This document shows, in pieces, positions 35,476 to 43,085 of a stretch of 64,000 nucleotides of DNA (its first letter is position 1; each line of letters begins with the position of its first letter). The position numbers and the translations under genes were made by a program. Source of the stretch: Crossiella sp. CA-258035. Its GTDB lineage: Bacteria; Actinomycetota; Actinomycetes; Mycobacteriales; Pseudonocardiaceae. The stretch is from assembly GCF_030064675.1 (NCBI RefSeq), contig NZ_CP116413.1:6542001-6606000 (forward strand), in the 5' to 3' direction. The notes under the pieces are model-generated. The model searched no databases and was not told where the DNA came from. It saw nothing but the letters and a program-made list of their open reading frames with translations.

Positions 35476-36152
35476 GCCGGCGCCGCGGCTTCCGCGCGAT
35501 GGTTCCCGAGGCCGTGTGGGCGGAGCTGCTCGCGCTGGGCACACCGCACCGGTTCCGGCCGCGCGCGGAGCTGGTGCGCCAGGGTGGCTTCGGGGAGTTC
35601 CTGTTCGCGGTGGCCGAGGGCCGGATCAAGGTGCTGCACCGCAACGAGGACGGCGAGCAGCTGCTGATGGCCATCCGCGGTCCTGGCGACCTGGTCGGCG
35701 AGCTGGCCAAGACCGGGTCGGCGCCGCGCAGCGCCACCGTGCTGGCGGTGGATCCCTGCCGGGCACACCGGATCGCCGCGGCCGAGTTCGACCTGTTCGC
35801 CAGCCGCCGGGGGCTGACCGGCACGGTGCTGGAGTACTCCTACGGCAAGCTGCGGGAGAGCGTGGCCAACCGCAGCAGGCTGGTGCACTCCCGGCCGGCC
35901 CAGCGGATCGCCCGGCTGCTCGCCGACGCGCTGGACCTGGCCGATCCCCGGCTGCCCGAGCGGTCACGGCTGCCGTTCACCCAGCAGGAGCTGGCCACCG
36001 AGCTCGGCCTCTCCCGCAGCAAGGTCGCCGCGGTGATCGCCGGACTGCGGGCCGCGGGAGTGCTCGGTGCGGGCCCTCGGCTGCGGGTCAGCGATCCGGT
36101 CCGGCTGCGCGCGTGCGCGGACCGGTCCGGACCCGATCAGCGCGATCTGTGA
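35472..36152 (+). CDS. Crp/Fnr-family transcriptional regulator
   Basis: The 226-residue protein has a cyclic-nucleotide-binding fold (LVRQGGFGEFLFAVAEGRIKVLHRNEDGEQLLMAIRGPGDLVGELAKTG...RSATVLAVDP), a dimer helix, and a Crp winged helix (PFTQQELATELGLSRSKVAAVIAGLRAAGVL). The loop RGPGDLVGELA is at the phosphate-binding cassette; PRSATV has an Arg-Ser pair as in cAMP-binding Crp. It sits between two cyclase-like genes, and three TGTGA-type boxes lie in front of the three transcription units of this locus. The actual effector is unknown. Confidence 0.88.
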   Translation: MSRRRGFRAMVPEAVWAELLALGTPHRFRPRAELVRQGGFGEFLFAVAEGRIKVLHRNEDGEQLLMAIRGPGDLVGELAKTGSAPRSATVLAVDPCRAHRIAAAEFDLFASRRGLTGTVLEYSYGKLRESVANRSRLVHSRPAQRIARLLADALDLADPRLPERSRLPFTQQELATELGLSRSKVAAVIAGLRAAGVLGAGPRLRVSDPVRLRACADRSGPDQRDL

Positions 36153-36163
36153 CGCCAGTCACG
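36148..36163. promoter_or_regulatory. Crp-type palindrome 2
   Basis: TGTGACGCCAGTCACG overlaps the stop codon of the Crp/Fnr gene and lies 106 bp before the second cyclase-like gene. It has the same half-sites and spacing as the boxes at 34785 and 39995. Confidence 0.75.
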
Positions 36164-36269
36164 CCCATTGTGTCCAGCGGTGGACAAACTCCGACGGCGG
36201 GCCCGGCGACGCTGGGCCTGCACCGATCTCGGTCACCCCCATCGGCGAGCACACTCTGGAGTCATCAGC

Positions 36270-37085
36270 ATGTCCGCATCACTGCCCCGTGACCTGCCGC
36301 CGTACCGCGCGGCGCTGGTGGTCGACATCAAGGACTACAGCGGTTACCAGGGGGCTGAGCACCAGTCGCTGAGCGAGCAGGTGCCGGAGATCCTGGCCGC
36401 CGCCTTCACCCGCGTCGGCCGCCCGGAGGTCTGGGCGGGCAAGAGCTTCCACGACAGCACCGGCGACGGGTACGCCGTCGGCCTGGACCCCCGGCACCTG
36501 CCTCTGCTGATCGACCCGTTCCTGGGCAGCCTGCAGCGGGAGCTCTCCGCCCGGCACGAGCTGGCCACCGGCGCGGCGGCCCGCTCGCCGGTGCGGATGC
36601 GGGTCAGCCTCAGCGTCGGCCCGCTCACCGACAGCGGCCGCAACGTGCTGGGCGACGGCAAGGGCGAGCACCGGGTGGAGGCGCACCGCCTGGTCGACGC
36701 GCCCGCGTTGAAGGAGCTGCTGGAGCGGACCAACCCGATGCGCACCTTCGTCGCCGCGATCCTGTCCGAGCGGGTCTTCCAGGACGCGGTGGCCACCGGC
36801 TACACCGGCCTTGACCCCAGCGAGTTCACCCCGGCCGAGGTGCGGATCAAGCAGTACCGGGGCACCGCCTACCTGTACCTGCCGCACCACTCCGGCGATG
36901 TGCTGGCCAACGGCCTCATCACCGCGTCCCGGCCCGAGGCCCCGGCCGAGGAGGTCCCCGCTGCGGCTCCCGCCGCCGTGCGGGAGAACCGGAGCCGGGG
37001 CGGGATGGGCGATCTGCGCGAGGTGAGCGGGACGATCATCGCGGGCAACGACGGCTCGGTACGCACCGGCGGGCGGCAGGGGTGA
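36270..37085 (+). CDS. Class III cyclase-like protein, copy 2, with a C-terminal Gly-rich pairing motif
   Basis: The 271-residue protein resembles a class III nucleotidyl cyclase: LVVDIKDYSG (first metal Asp D19), FHDSTGDGYAVGL (GDG with D66), RMRVSLSVGPL and RVEAHRLVDAP. The Asn and Arg that stabilise the transition state in true cyclases are not clearly present, so activity is uncertain. After an Ala/Pro-rich linker, residues 241-268 carry RSRGGMGD...VSG...GNDG...TGG, which is repeated at the N-terminus of the next protein. It starts 106 bp past a Crp box and overlaps the next gene by GTGA. Confidence 0.7.
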   Translation: MSASLPRDLPPYRAALVVDIKDYSGYQGAEHQSLSEQVPEILAAAFTRVGRPEVWAGKSFHDSTGDGYAVGLDPRHLPLLIDPFLGSLQRELSARHELATGAAARSPVRMRVSLSVGPLTDSGRNVLGDGKGEHRVEAHRLVDAPALKELLERTNPMRTFVAAILSERVFQDAVATGYTGLDPSEFTPAEVRIKQYRGTAYLYLPHHSGDVLANGLITASRPEAPAEEVPAAAPAAVRENRSRGGMGDLREVSGTIIAGNDGSVRTGGRQG

Positions 37086-39127
37086 CCGAACAGTCCACTG
37101 TGGACCGCAGCCGGGGCGGCATGGGCGATGTGCACGACGTCAGCGGGATGCTGATCACCGGCAACGACGGTCCGGTGCTGACCGGTGGCGGCACCCTGCA
37201 CGTCACGTACAACCAGTTGCGGGAGGGCCTGGACGACGGGCCACAGCGGCACCGCTGGGTGTCGCCGGAGCGGGTCGGCTGGCTGCGCGGCCGTTTCGTC
37301 GAACCGAGGGGTTTCCACGAGGCGGCCGCGCGGCTGGCACGCGCCGGCATCGTGTTGGTGCACGGCAGTCCGGGCTCCGGACGACGCAGCGCGGCGATCA
37401 TGCTGCTCGCGGGTTCGGCCGTCACCGGTGACATCCGGGAAATCTCGGTGGCCCCTGGCGAGGCCGAGCTGTTCGACCCGGACGTCGTTGCCGCGGAACG
37501 ACTGCTGCTCGATCTGTCCACTGTGGAGCCAGCGGAGCTCGCCCAGGCCGGCGGCCTGCTCGACGTGCTCACCGGCCAGGTCCGCCGCTCCGGCGGCGCG
37601 CTGGTCGTGGTCCTGCCCGCCGGGACAAGCCCGCGGACGGGCGGCTTCTTCGGCGACCAGCTCGCCGAGATCGTGCTAGAACCGGGGCAGCGCAGGCGGT
37701 TGCTGGAGAGTCACCTGCGGGCAGGCGGGGTCGCGGTGAGCGCGGCCGATCTCGACGATCCCCGCCTGGCCGCGGTGCACCAGGCGCACCCCGCCGAGGA
37801 GCTGGCCCGGCTGGCCGAGCTGCTGACCGCTGAGCGGCCCCGGCACGAGAGCTTCGCCGGCACCGTCGAGACCGCGCTGGCCGCCTACCGGAACTGGGCC
37901 GAGGAACTGGGCGAGCGGTTCCGGGAGCACACCGATCCGCGCTGGCGGGCGCTGATCGTGACCGCGGCGCTGCTGGAGGGCACCCGGATCGAGGCGGTGC
38001 ACCAGGCCTGCTCGATCCTGTTGGCCCGCACCGGGGACCCGGTGCCCGAGCAGCACCCGCTGGCCGCCGAGCCGCTGACGCGGCGACTGGCCCAGGTCGG
38101 CGCGCTGGTGCGGGAGGACCGGGTGTGGTTCGGCAAGCTGGCCTACGGGGAGGCGGTGCTGCACCACGTGTGGCGGGAGCTGCCGGGTCTGCGCGAGGTG
38201 CTCACCCACTGGGTCGAACGGCTGCCCACGGCGCCGCGCACCATGATGTCGACCGCGGACCGGCGGCGGATGGCCGACCGGTTCACCGAACTGGCGCTGC
38301 ACTCCGGCGAACGGACCGACCTGCGCTGGCTCACCCGGCACTGGGCCGACTCCAACAACCCCCGGGTGGTGCCGCTGGCGCTGAGCACGCTCCGGCTCTC
38401 CATGTTCGACCGCGCCGCGGGCGGCTACTTCCGGCAGATGCTCGCCGAGTGGTCCCGGGTGCCCGGCAGTTCGCCCAACCGGGCCAGGGTGGTCATCACC
38501 GCCTGCGCCGAGGTGCTGAACGAGTCGCACCTCCCGCTCGCCTTGGCCATGCTGCAGAACCTGTTGGCACACCAGGACCCCGCCGTGGTCGCCGAGGCGC
38601 GCGAGCTGCTGCTGGGCATGGCCGTGACGACCTCCGCCCGGTTCTCGGTGCTGCGGCGGGTGACCGAGGCGATGGCCAGGGGCGACGGGCTGGCGGCCAA
38701 CACCTCGGTGTTCCGCGTGCTGACCGCGCCACCGGAGCTGTTCGCCCCGGACGGCGTCTCGGTGCCGCTGTGGTCGACGCCGGGGGTGCGGGAACTGCTG
38801 CTGACCGGGTGGCGGGCCGTGTTCGGGCAGGAACCGCCGGAGGAGAGCGTCGAGGCGGTGCGGGACTGGCTGCGCCTGGTTGACGGGTCCATTGTGGACG
38901 GTGATCGGATGCCGTCCCTGGTGCAGCTGCTGGTGGATGCCTGTGACGGCGACTACCGCCTGCTGGCCGTGCTGCGGCGGATCACCGCCGACTGGGTCGT
39001 CGACGCGACCGACCAAGTCCCGGCCAACCAACGGGAATGGGTGCTGGCCTGGGTGGACGAGAAGATCGAGGACGCGCAGGACAACGCCTGGACGCGGACC
39101 TTCGGCGAGGGGAGTCTTGGTGGTTGA
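37082..39127 (+). CDS. STAND-like P-loop protein with an N-terminal pairing motif
   Basis: The 681-residue protein starts at GTG 37082. Residues 9-36 repeat the Gly-rich motif that ends the upstream cyclase-like protein (20 of 28 identical). A P-loop NTPase-like domain follows with VLVHGSPGSGRRSAAIMLL, where the Walker A Lys is Arg, and a Walker-B-like LLLDLS. The rest is helical, with a winged-helix-like part and repeats (about 300-680) suited to a sensor or scaffold. The architecture (short homotypic motif, P-loop, helical repeats) is that of NLR-like switches paired with effectors in bacteria. No named family is recognised. Confidence 0.68.
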   Translation: MTEQSTVDRSRGGMGDVHDVSGMLITGNDGPVLTGGGTLHVTYNQLREGLDDGPQRHRWVSPERVGWLRGRFVEPRGFHEAAARLARAGIVLVHGSPGSGRRSAAIMLLAGSAVTGDIREISVAPGEAELFDPDVVAAERLLLDLSTVEPAELAQAGGLLDVLTGQVRRSGGALVVVLPAGTSPRTGGFFGDQLAEIVLEPGQRRRLLESHLRAGGVAVSAADLDDPRLAAVHQAHPAEELARLAELLTAERPRHESFAGTVETALAAYRNWAEELGERFREHTDPRWRALIVTAALLEGTRIEAVHQACSILLARTGDPVPEQHPLAAEPLTRRLAQVGALVREDRVWFGKLAYGEAVLHHVWRELPGLREVLTHWVERLPTAPRTMMSTADRRRMADRFTELALHSGERTDLRWLTRHWADSNNPRVVPLALSTLRLSMFDRAAGGYFRQMLAEWSRVPGSSPNRARVVITACAEVLNESHLPLALAMLQNLLAHQDPAVVAEARELLLGMAVTTSARFSVLRRVTEAMARGDGLAANTSVFRVLTAPPELFAPDGVSVPLWSTPGVRELLLTGWRAVFGQEPPEESVEAVRDWLRLVDGSIVDGDRMPSLVQLLVDACDGDYRLLAVLRRITADWVVDATDQVPANQREWVLAWVDEKIEDAQDNAWTRTFGEGSLGG

Positions 39128-39953
39128 GTCAGTCCGGTCCGATCTGCCGCAGGGGTGCCTCGGCCCGTTCACGGCCTGGCTGCGCAGGAGTGCTCAGCCA
39201 CCGCCGCCGCCCATGCCGCATCCGGTGCGGGGCATCGAGGTGCGGGACTGGCAGCTGCCCAGTTCGGTGCCCGGCGTCGACTTCCACCTGACCGGGCAGA
39301 TCTTCTGGCAGGTGCTGGCGGGCAAGAGCTTCCACCCGGACCTGGAGAACCTGGCACGGCACGCGGTCCACCAGCGGGTGGCGTCGGTGACCTCGGCCGG
39401 GCACCCGGCCCACCACGTCTCACTGCGGATCCGGCTCAACACCGAGCTCGGCGAGTCCATGATGGATCCGACCGGGCGGATCGCGGCCCGCGCGGAAGAC
39501 CTGACCCTCTCCCTGGCCGACGGTGCGCTGGAACGGATCCAGCGGTACCAGGACCTGTTGCTGGCCAAGGCGGTCTGGGACCTGGAGTCCCAGCTGGAGC
39601 GCGACCGCACCCGGTACTTCCGGCAGGAGGTGCTGCGCGACACCAGTTCCGCCGCCGCCTGGTGGCTGGCCCGCAACCCGGCGGGCACCGGCGAGGCCGC
39701 CGCCATGGTCGAGCACCTCGGCCACTGGGTGCGCGCGGTCAACGGCCCCGGTGACCCGGAGCCCGCGCCTGCCGGTCCGCCGCTGACCGCCGCGGTCACC
39801 GAGCTGGCCGCGGACATGGACGAGTCGAGCCGCCAGCTCTTCGTCAACCACCTGGCCCGCGTGCTCGAGCAGTACGGGCGGGTGCGGGCAGGCGCCGAAC
39901 TGCGCCTGCTGTTACCTCAGGTGACCAACGGCAGCCACGCTCCGCCACGGTGA
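39120..39953 (+). CDS. Uncharacterised protein C of the cyclase-like/STAND locus
   Basis: The 277-residue protein starts at GTG 39120 inside the end of the STAND-like gene, behind GAGGGGAG, so it belongs to the same transcript. It has a beta-rich first half (VRGIEVRDWQLPSS...VDFHLTGQIFWQVL), a long helical part with RYQDLLLAKAVWDLESQLERDRTRYF, and the block LRDTSSAAAWWLARNP. The protein at 40072 shares this plan and block, so they are paralogues. The strand-then-long-helix plan faintly recalls SPFH-type proteins, but I cannot assign a fold. Confidence 0.65.
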   Translation: MVESVRSDLPQGCLGPFTAWLRRSAQPPPPPMPHPVRGIEVRDWQLPSSVPGVDFHLTGQIFWQVLAGKSFHPDLENLARHAVHQRVASVTSAGHPAHHVSLRIRLNTELGESMMDPTGRIAARAEDLTLSLADGALERIQRYQDLLLAKAVWDLESQLERDRTRYFRQEVLRDTSSAAAWWLARNPAGTGEAAAMVEHLGHWVRAVNGPGDPEPAPAGPPLTAAVTELAADMDESSRQLFVNHLARVLEQYGRVRAGAELRLLLPQVTNGSHAPPR

Positions 39954-39994
39954 CCCCCGCCCGGCGCTGGCATCCGGGTAAGGCAAGGCCGTTG

Positions 39995-40010
39995 CGTGAC
40001 ACATGTCACG
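39995..40010. promoter_or_regulatory. Crp-type palindrome 3
   Basis: CGTGACACATGTCACG is a near-perfect palindrome with the same TGA-N6-TCA core as the other two boxes, 61 bp before the start of gene D. Confidence 0.75.
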
Positions 40011-40071
40011 CTCGCCAGGCGTGTGTGCCGCGAGACTGCTCCGGCGGGTCCATTGCCGAGGAGGGTCGTTC

Positions 40072-40851
40072 ATGACCGGATCCACACAGGCACGCCGACC
40101 GGTGGGGCCATTCGCCGGAGTCGGCACCTGGTGGCGTTCTCGCCAGTTGCGCAAGGAAGAGGTGGGGGCGGCGGCGCCGCCGGTGGCCACGCCGGCCAGG
40201 GTGGCGCGGTACGAGGTGGCCGCGTGCCGGGTGCCGAGTGCGACCGCGGAGTTCGCGTTCACCTTCTCCTGCACCGTGCGGTGGCGGCTGGTGCCCGCCG
40301 CGGACGGGCCCCGGCATCCCAATCCGGCCGGGGTGGCGGTGAACGCGGTGCTGCACCGGGCGATGGCCATCTCCGGCGCGGCCGAGCTGACCGAGGGCGA
40401 ACGGGTCAACGCCGAGCTGGCCGCCGAGCTCGGCACGCCCAAGCCCGATCCCGGTGGCTGGGTGCAGTCCTGGGCCGAGGACATCGGCCTGTCCGCCGAC
40501 GCCGAGGACCTGAGCCTGGTCACCCAGCTGCAACGATTACGCCGCAAGCGGCTGGCCTGGGCGGCGGAGCGGGAATGGGAGTGCGACCAGCGGCAGTACC
40601 TGACCGAGAGCGTGCTGCGTGATCCCGGCTCGGCGGTGGCCTGGTGGCTGGCCCGGCATCCCGACGAGGTCGAGGAGGCCGTCCGCCTGGTCGGTCCGCT
40701 GGCCCGGCTGGTCTCCGCGGTGCACCAGACCGAGGTGCACCCGCTGTACCGCGAGTTCGAGCCGCGCCACCAGCTTCCGGGGCCGAGGGCTCAGGAGGGC
40801 TCCTCGCCGATCACCGGTGGCGGCACCGTGGGCAGGTCGTCCAGTCCGTAG
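40072..40851 (+). CDS. Uncharacterised protein D, paralogue of the preceding protein
   Basis: The 259-residue protein starts at ATG 40072 after GAGGAGGG. It shares with protein C the beta-rich first half (VARYEVAACRVPS...FAFTFSCTVRWRLV), the helix region DLSLVTQLQRLRRKRLAWAAEREWECDQRQY and the block VLRDPGSAVAWWLARHP. Copy C has LRDTSSAAAWWLARNP there. It has its own Crp box and its 3' end overlaps the convergent PPE-like gene by 61 bp. Function unknown; conservation of the WWLAR block suggests a shared fold or partner. Confidence 0.65.
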   Translation: MTGSTQARRPVGPFAGVGTWWRSRQLRKEEVGAAAPPVATPARVARYEVAACRVPSATAEFAFTFSCTVRWRLVPAADGPRHPNPAGVAVNAVLHRAMAISGAAELTEGERVNAELAAELGTPKPDPGGWVQSWAEDIGLSADAEDLSLVTQLQRLRRKRLAWAAEREWECDQRQYLTESVLRDPGSAVAWWLARHPDEVEEAVRLVGPLARLVSAVHQTEVHPLYREFEPRHQLPGPRAQEGSSPITGGGTVGRSSSP

Positions 40852-42041
40852 ATCTCGTCGCTGAGCCTGCGCACCTTGCTGGTGTGCTCGACGTCGTCCT
40901 CGGGCCTGCGGCCGGGGTGCGCCGGCGGGAGCAGCGAAGGGCCTGGGGCACCTGGTTTTCCGGCGGCGGGGTGGGTGGTTCCCCGGCCGGTCGAGGCGGG
41001 GTTGCGGGACGCGGGTGGTGGTGGCTGCGGGGATGCGCCACCACCGCCCAGCGCGCCGAGAAAGCCTGCCGTGCCACCGGAACCGGCGGCGGGTCCCGGG
41101 CCGCCGTACCCGCCGCCGGGACCCGGGCCGCCCAGCCCGACGCCGGATCCCCCGCCTTGCCCGGGGCCGCCGAACCCGGTTCCCGAGCCGTCGGGGACCG
41201 GCAGGTCCGGGCGGAGGCCGGTCGGGGCGGCTTGCGCCCGGGTGCCGTCCTCGGGACCGGGCGAGTGGCCGGGACCGGGGTGGGCGACGGGTTCGGTGGT
41301 GATGGGTTCGGTGGTGATGGGTTCGGTGGTGATGGGTTCGGTGGTGGCGGGTCCTGGTGGCCGACCCGGGTTGGCCGGCTGGTCCAGTGGTGTTCCCGGT
41401 GGGCGGGTTCGGCCGGGGTCGCGGGTGGGCGGGTCGGCCGGTGGGGGTTCCCTGCGATCGCCGGGCGGGGGTGGGGCAACCGGTGTGGTCTGGACCGCGA
41501 TCCGCGGTGGGTCGGGCAGGGTGGGCACCGACTCCGCCTGTGCCCTGGCCGCGGCCTCGAAGGCGTACAGGGCGCGGTTGGCGGCGTCGTCGCGGGCCTT
41601 GTTGGCGGCCAGCTGGGTGTGCATGTCCTGCTGGATCTCGATGAGCGCCAACGGGTTGAACGCCGTGTCGACGAAGCCGGGCTGGCGAACCTGCTCGGCG
41701 GACTCGATCTTCGGCTTGGTCTCGGCGAAGTCGACGCCGTGCGCGGAGACGCCGGCCAGGTTGGTCTCGGCGGCCTTGAGCGCGGTCATCGCCCAGTGCA
41801 GGGACGGCCGGGCCGCGTCGAACATCGCGCTGGCCGCCGCGCCGTGCCAGTCCAGGCCCAGGTCGGTCAGCGCCCGCGCCACCCGCTCCCGGCACTCCTC
41901 GGCCGCCACGTGCATCGCCCGCAGCGCGTCCGCCGGCTCGAGCACCGCGCCGCTGCCCGCCCCCTCCTGCATCCACTGGTACTTCTCCTCCAGCGGATAG
42001 CCCTCGAACCGGTTGTGCCGTATCCGCGGCTCCTCGCTCAT
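40791..42041 (-). CDS. PPE/WXG100-like ESX-associated protein with a long Pro/Gly-rich tail
   Basis: The 416-residue protein has a helical N-terminal domain (to about residue 165) with a W-x-G turn in LDWHGAAASAMFDAARPSLHWAM, as in PPE or WXG100 proteins secreted by ESX systems. The rest is Pro/Gly-rich, with four TTEPI/TTEPV repeats, GGPGPGGG blocks, and an acidic end GLDDLPTVPPPVIGEE. It is the last gene of an operon with a DUF3558 lipoprotein and a small helical protein. The large tail is likely disordered and cell-wall spanning. Confidence 0.72.
   Translation of the reverse strand: MSEEPRIRHNRFEGYPLEEKYQWMQEGAGSGAVLEPADALRAMHVAAEECRERVARALTDLGLDWHGAAASAMFDAARPSLHWAMTALKAAETNLAGVSAHGVDFAETKPKIESAEQVRQPGFVDTAFNPLALIEIQQDMHTQLAANKARDDAANRALYAFEAAARAQAESVPTLPDPPRIAVQTTPVAPPPPGDRREPPPADPPTRDPGRTRPPGTPLDQPANPGRPPGPATTEPITTEPITTEPITTEPVAHPGPGHSPGPEDGTRAQAAPTGLRPDLPVPDGSGTGFGGPGQGGGSGVGLGGPGPGGGYGGPGPAAGSGGTAGFLGALGGGGASPQPPPPASRNPASTGRGTTHPAAGKPGAPGPSLLPPAHPGRRPEDDVEHTSKVRRLSDEIYGLDDLPTVPPPVIGEEPS
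41290..41349 (-). repeat. 15-bp tandem repeat encoding TTEPI units
   Basis: Three identical plus-strand copies of GGTTCGGTGGTGATG start at 41290, 41305 and 41320, with a variant at 41335. They stay in frame and lengthen the Pro-rich tail of the PPE-like protein. Confidence 0.9.
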
Positions 42042-42054
42042 CCCCGCCCCCTCG

Positions 42055-42639
42055 TCATCGTTTTCCGCGCAGCTCCACCAGGTTCCGGGTGGCCAGCTCC
42101 GCCATGGCCACCGCGCGCTGGCACAGCTCTCCCGTGGTCAGCGGCACCGGTTCGGTGTCGTAGGAGTACTGGATGCCCAGCCGCTGCCCGTCGGCCACGC
42201 TGACGTCGACGAAACAGCCCCGGCCGTCGGTGGTCCGGCGGTTCTGCACCGCCGGGAACCCGGCCACCCGCACCAGCTGGACCTCCAGGTTGGTCTCCCC
42301 TGGCCGCAGCCAGACGTCCGCGCCCTCCTGCGGCACCGGCGTGACCTGGTAGGCGTAACGCGGTTTCTCCCCCGACCGGGAGAAGCCGCAGCCCCGGTTG
42401 CCGAACCGGTCGCCGGCCTCGGCTGGCATCACGTAGTCCACGCCGAGGTCCTTGCGCTGCGCGGCGGTCAGCAGCTCGCACACCTGGCCCTCGACGAAAC
42501 CGTCCAGCCGGATCTCCTTGGGGCGCGCGGACACCACCGCCTTGGCCGCCGCCTCGTCCATCGGCACCGGCGAACCGGGCACCGAACAGCCGGCGAGCAC
42601 CACCAGCGCCACCATTCCCAGCACCCGGAAGGCGATCAT
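42055..42639 (-). CDS. DUF3558-type lipoprotein
   Basis: The 194-residue protein has a lipoprotein signal peptide with lipobox VLAGC near residue 18, so it is predicted to be anchored to the outer face of the membrane. The mature part (CELLTAAQRKDLGV...NRGCGFSR...GELCQRAVAMAELATRNL) is the DUF3558 domain, which is restricted to actinobacteria and often found beside ESX-type genes. Its ATG overlaps the preceding gene stop, and the PPE-like gene begins 13 bp downstream. Confidence 0.85.
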   Translation of the reverse strand: MIAFRVLGMVALVVLAGCSVPGSPVPMDEAAAKAVVSARPKEIRLDGFVEGQVCELLTAAQRKDLGVDYVMPAEAGDRFGNRGCGFSRSGEKPRYAYQVTPVPQEGADVWLRPGETNLEVQLVRVAGFPAVQNRRTTDGRGCFVDVSVADGQRLGIQYSYDTEPVPLTTGELCQRAVAMAELATRNLVELRGKR

Positions 42640-42965
42640 GACCGATACCGCGCCAGGGATTCGGCGATCTCCGTTTCGGTGAATCCGTAGGCCTGGGCGG
42701 CCAACCTGAGTTCCACCGCCGCGTCCAGCAGGGTCTGGCTGTACTTCAGGTACTGCTGGTAGATCGAGTCCGGCCCGTCGACGAACTTCCAGCTGTACAC
42801 CTTCGCGGCGTCCGCGCTGACCGGATCACCGCCGCAGGGCCGCATCCGCAGGCCTTCCTGCAACAGGCGCAGCCTGCCCCGCAGCCATTCCCCTTCCCGG
42901 TTGAGCACCGCGAAGGCGGCCAGCACCTGCTCCCGGCTCACCCGGACCCGGTCATCGCTCCCCAC
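42636..42965 (-). CDS. Small helical ESX-type protein, first gene of the DUF3558/PPE-like operon
   Basis: The 109-residue protein is predicted all-helical (REQVLAAFAVLNREGEWLRGRLRLLQEG...QQYLKYSQTLLDAAVELRLAAQAYGFTETEIAESLARY), the size and shape of WXG100-like or ESX-accessory proteins, though I see no W-x-G turn. I choose GTG 42965, behind a GGGGGG site; an upstream in-frame ATG at 43046 would read through the palindrome at 42985-43005. The stop overlaps the lipoprotein start. Confidence 0.72.
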   Translation of the reverse strand: MGSDDRVRVSREQVLAAFAVLNREGEWLRGRLRLLQEGLRMRPCGGDPVSADAAKVYSWKFVDGPDSIYQQYLKYSQTLLDAAVELRLAAQAYGFTETEIAESLARYRS

Positions 42966-42984
42966 GACTACCCCCCGATTTACC

Positions 42985-43005
42985 ACGATTACGTTGCGTA
43001 ATCGT
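42985..43005. promoter_or_regulatory. Perfect 9-bp inverted repeat upstream of the ESX-type operon
   Basis: Arms ACGATTACG and CGTAATCGT flank a TTG centre, 20 bp upstream of the first start codon. The AT-rich arms stand out from the GC-rich surroundings, and flanking TTTACC / GGTAAA segments partly extend the symmetry. A strong candidate operator. Confidence 0.75.
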
Positions 43006-43085
43006 AAAGACGGTAAAGGGTGGGGAGCGTGACTATTTGCACACAACTCGGGGCTTCACCCGAATTGACGTACAAACCCCCGCAA

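Noticed and set aside
36270-37085. Calling this gene an active adenylate cyclase
   Set aside because: The two metal Asp residues are there, but the substrate-specifying and transition-state residues are not clear.
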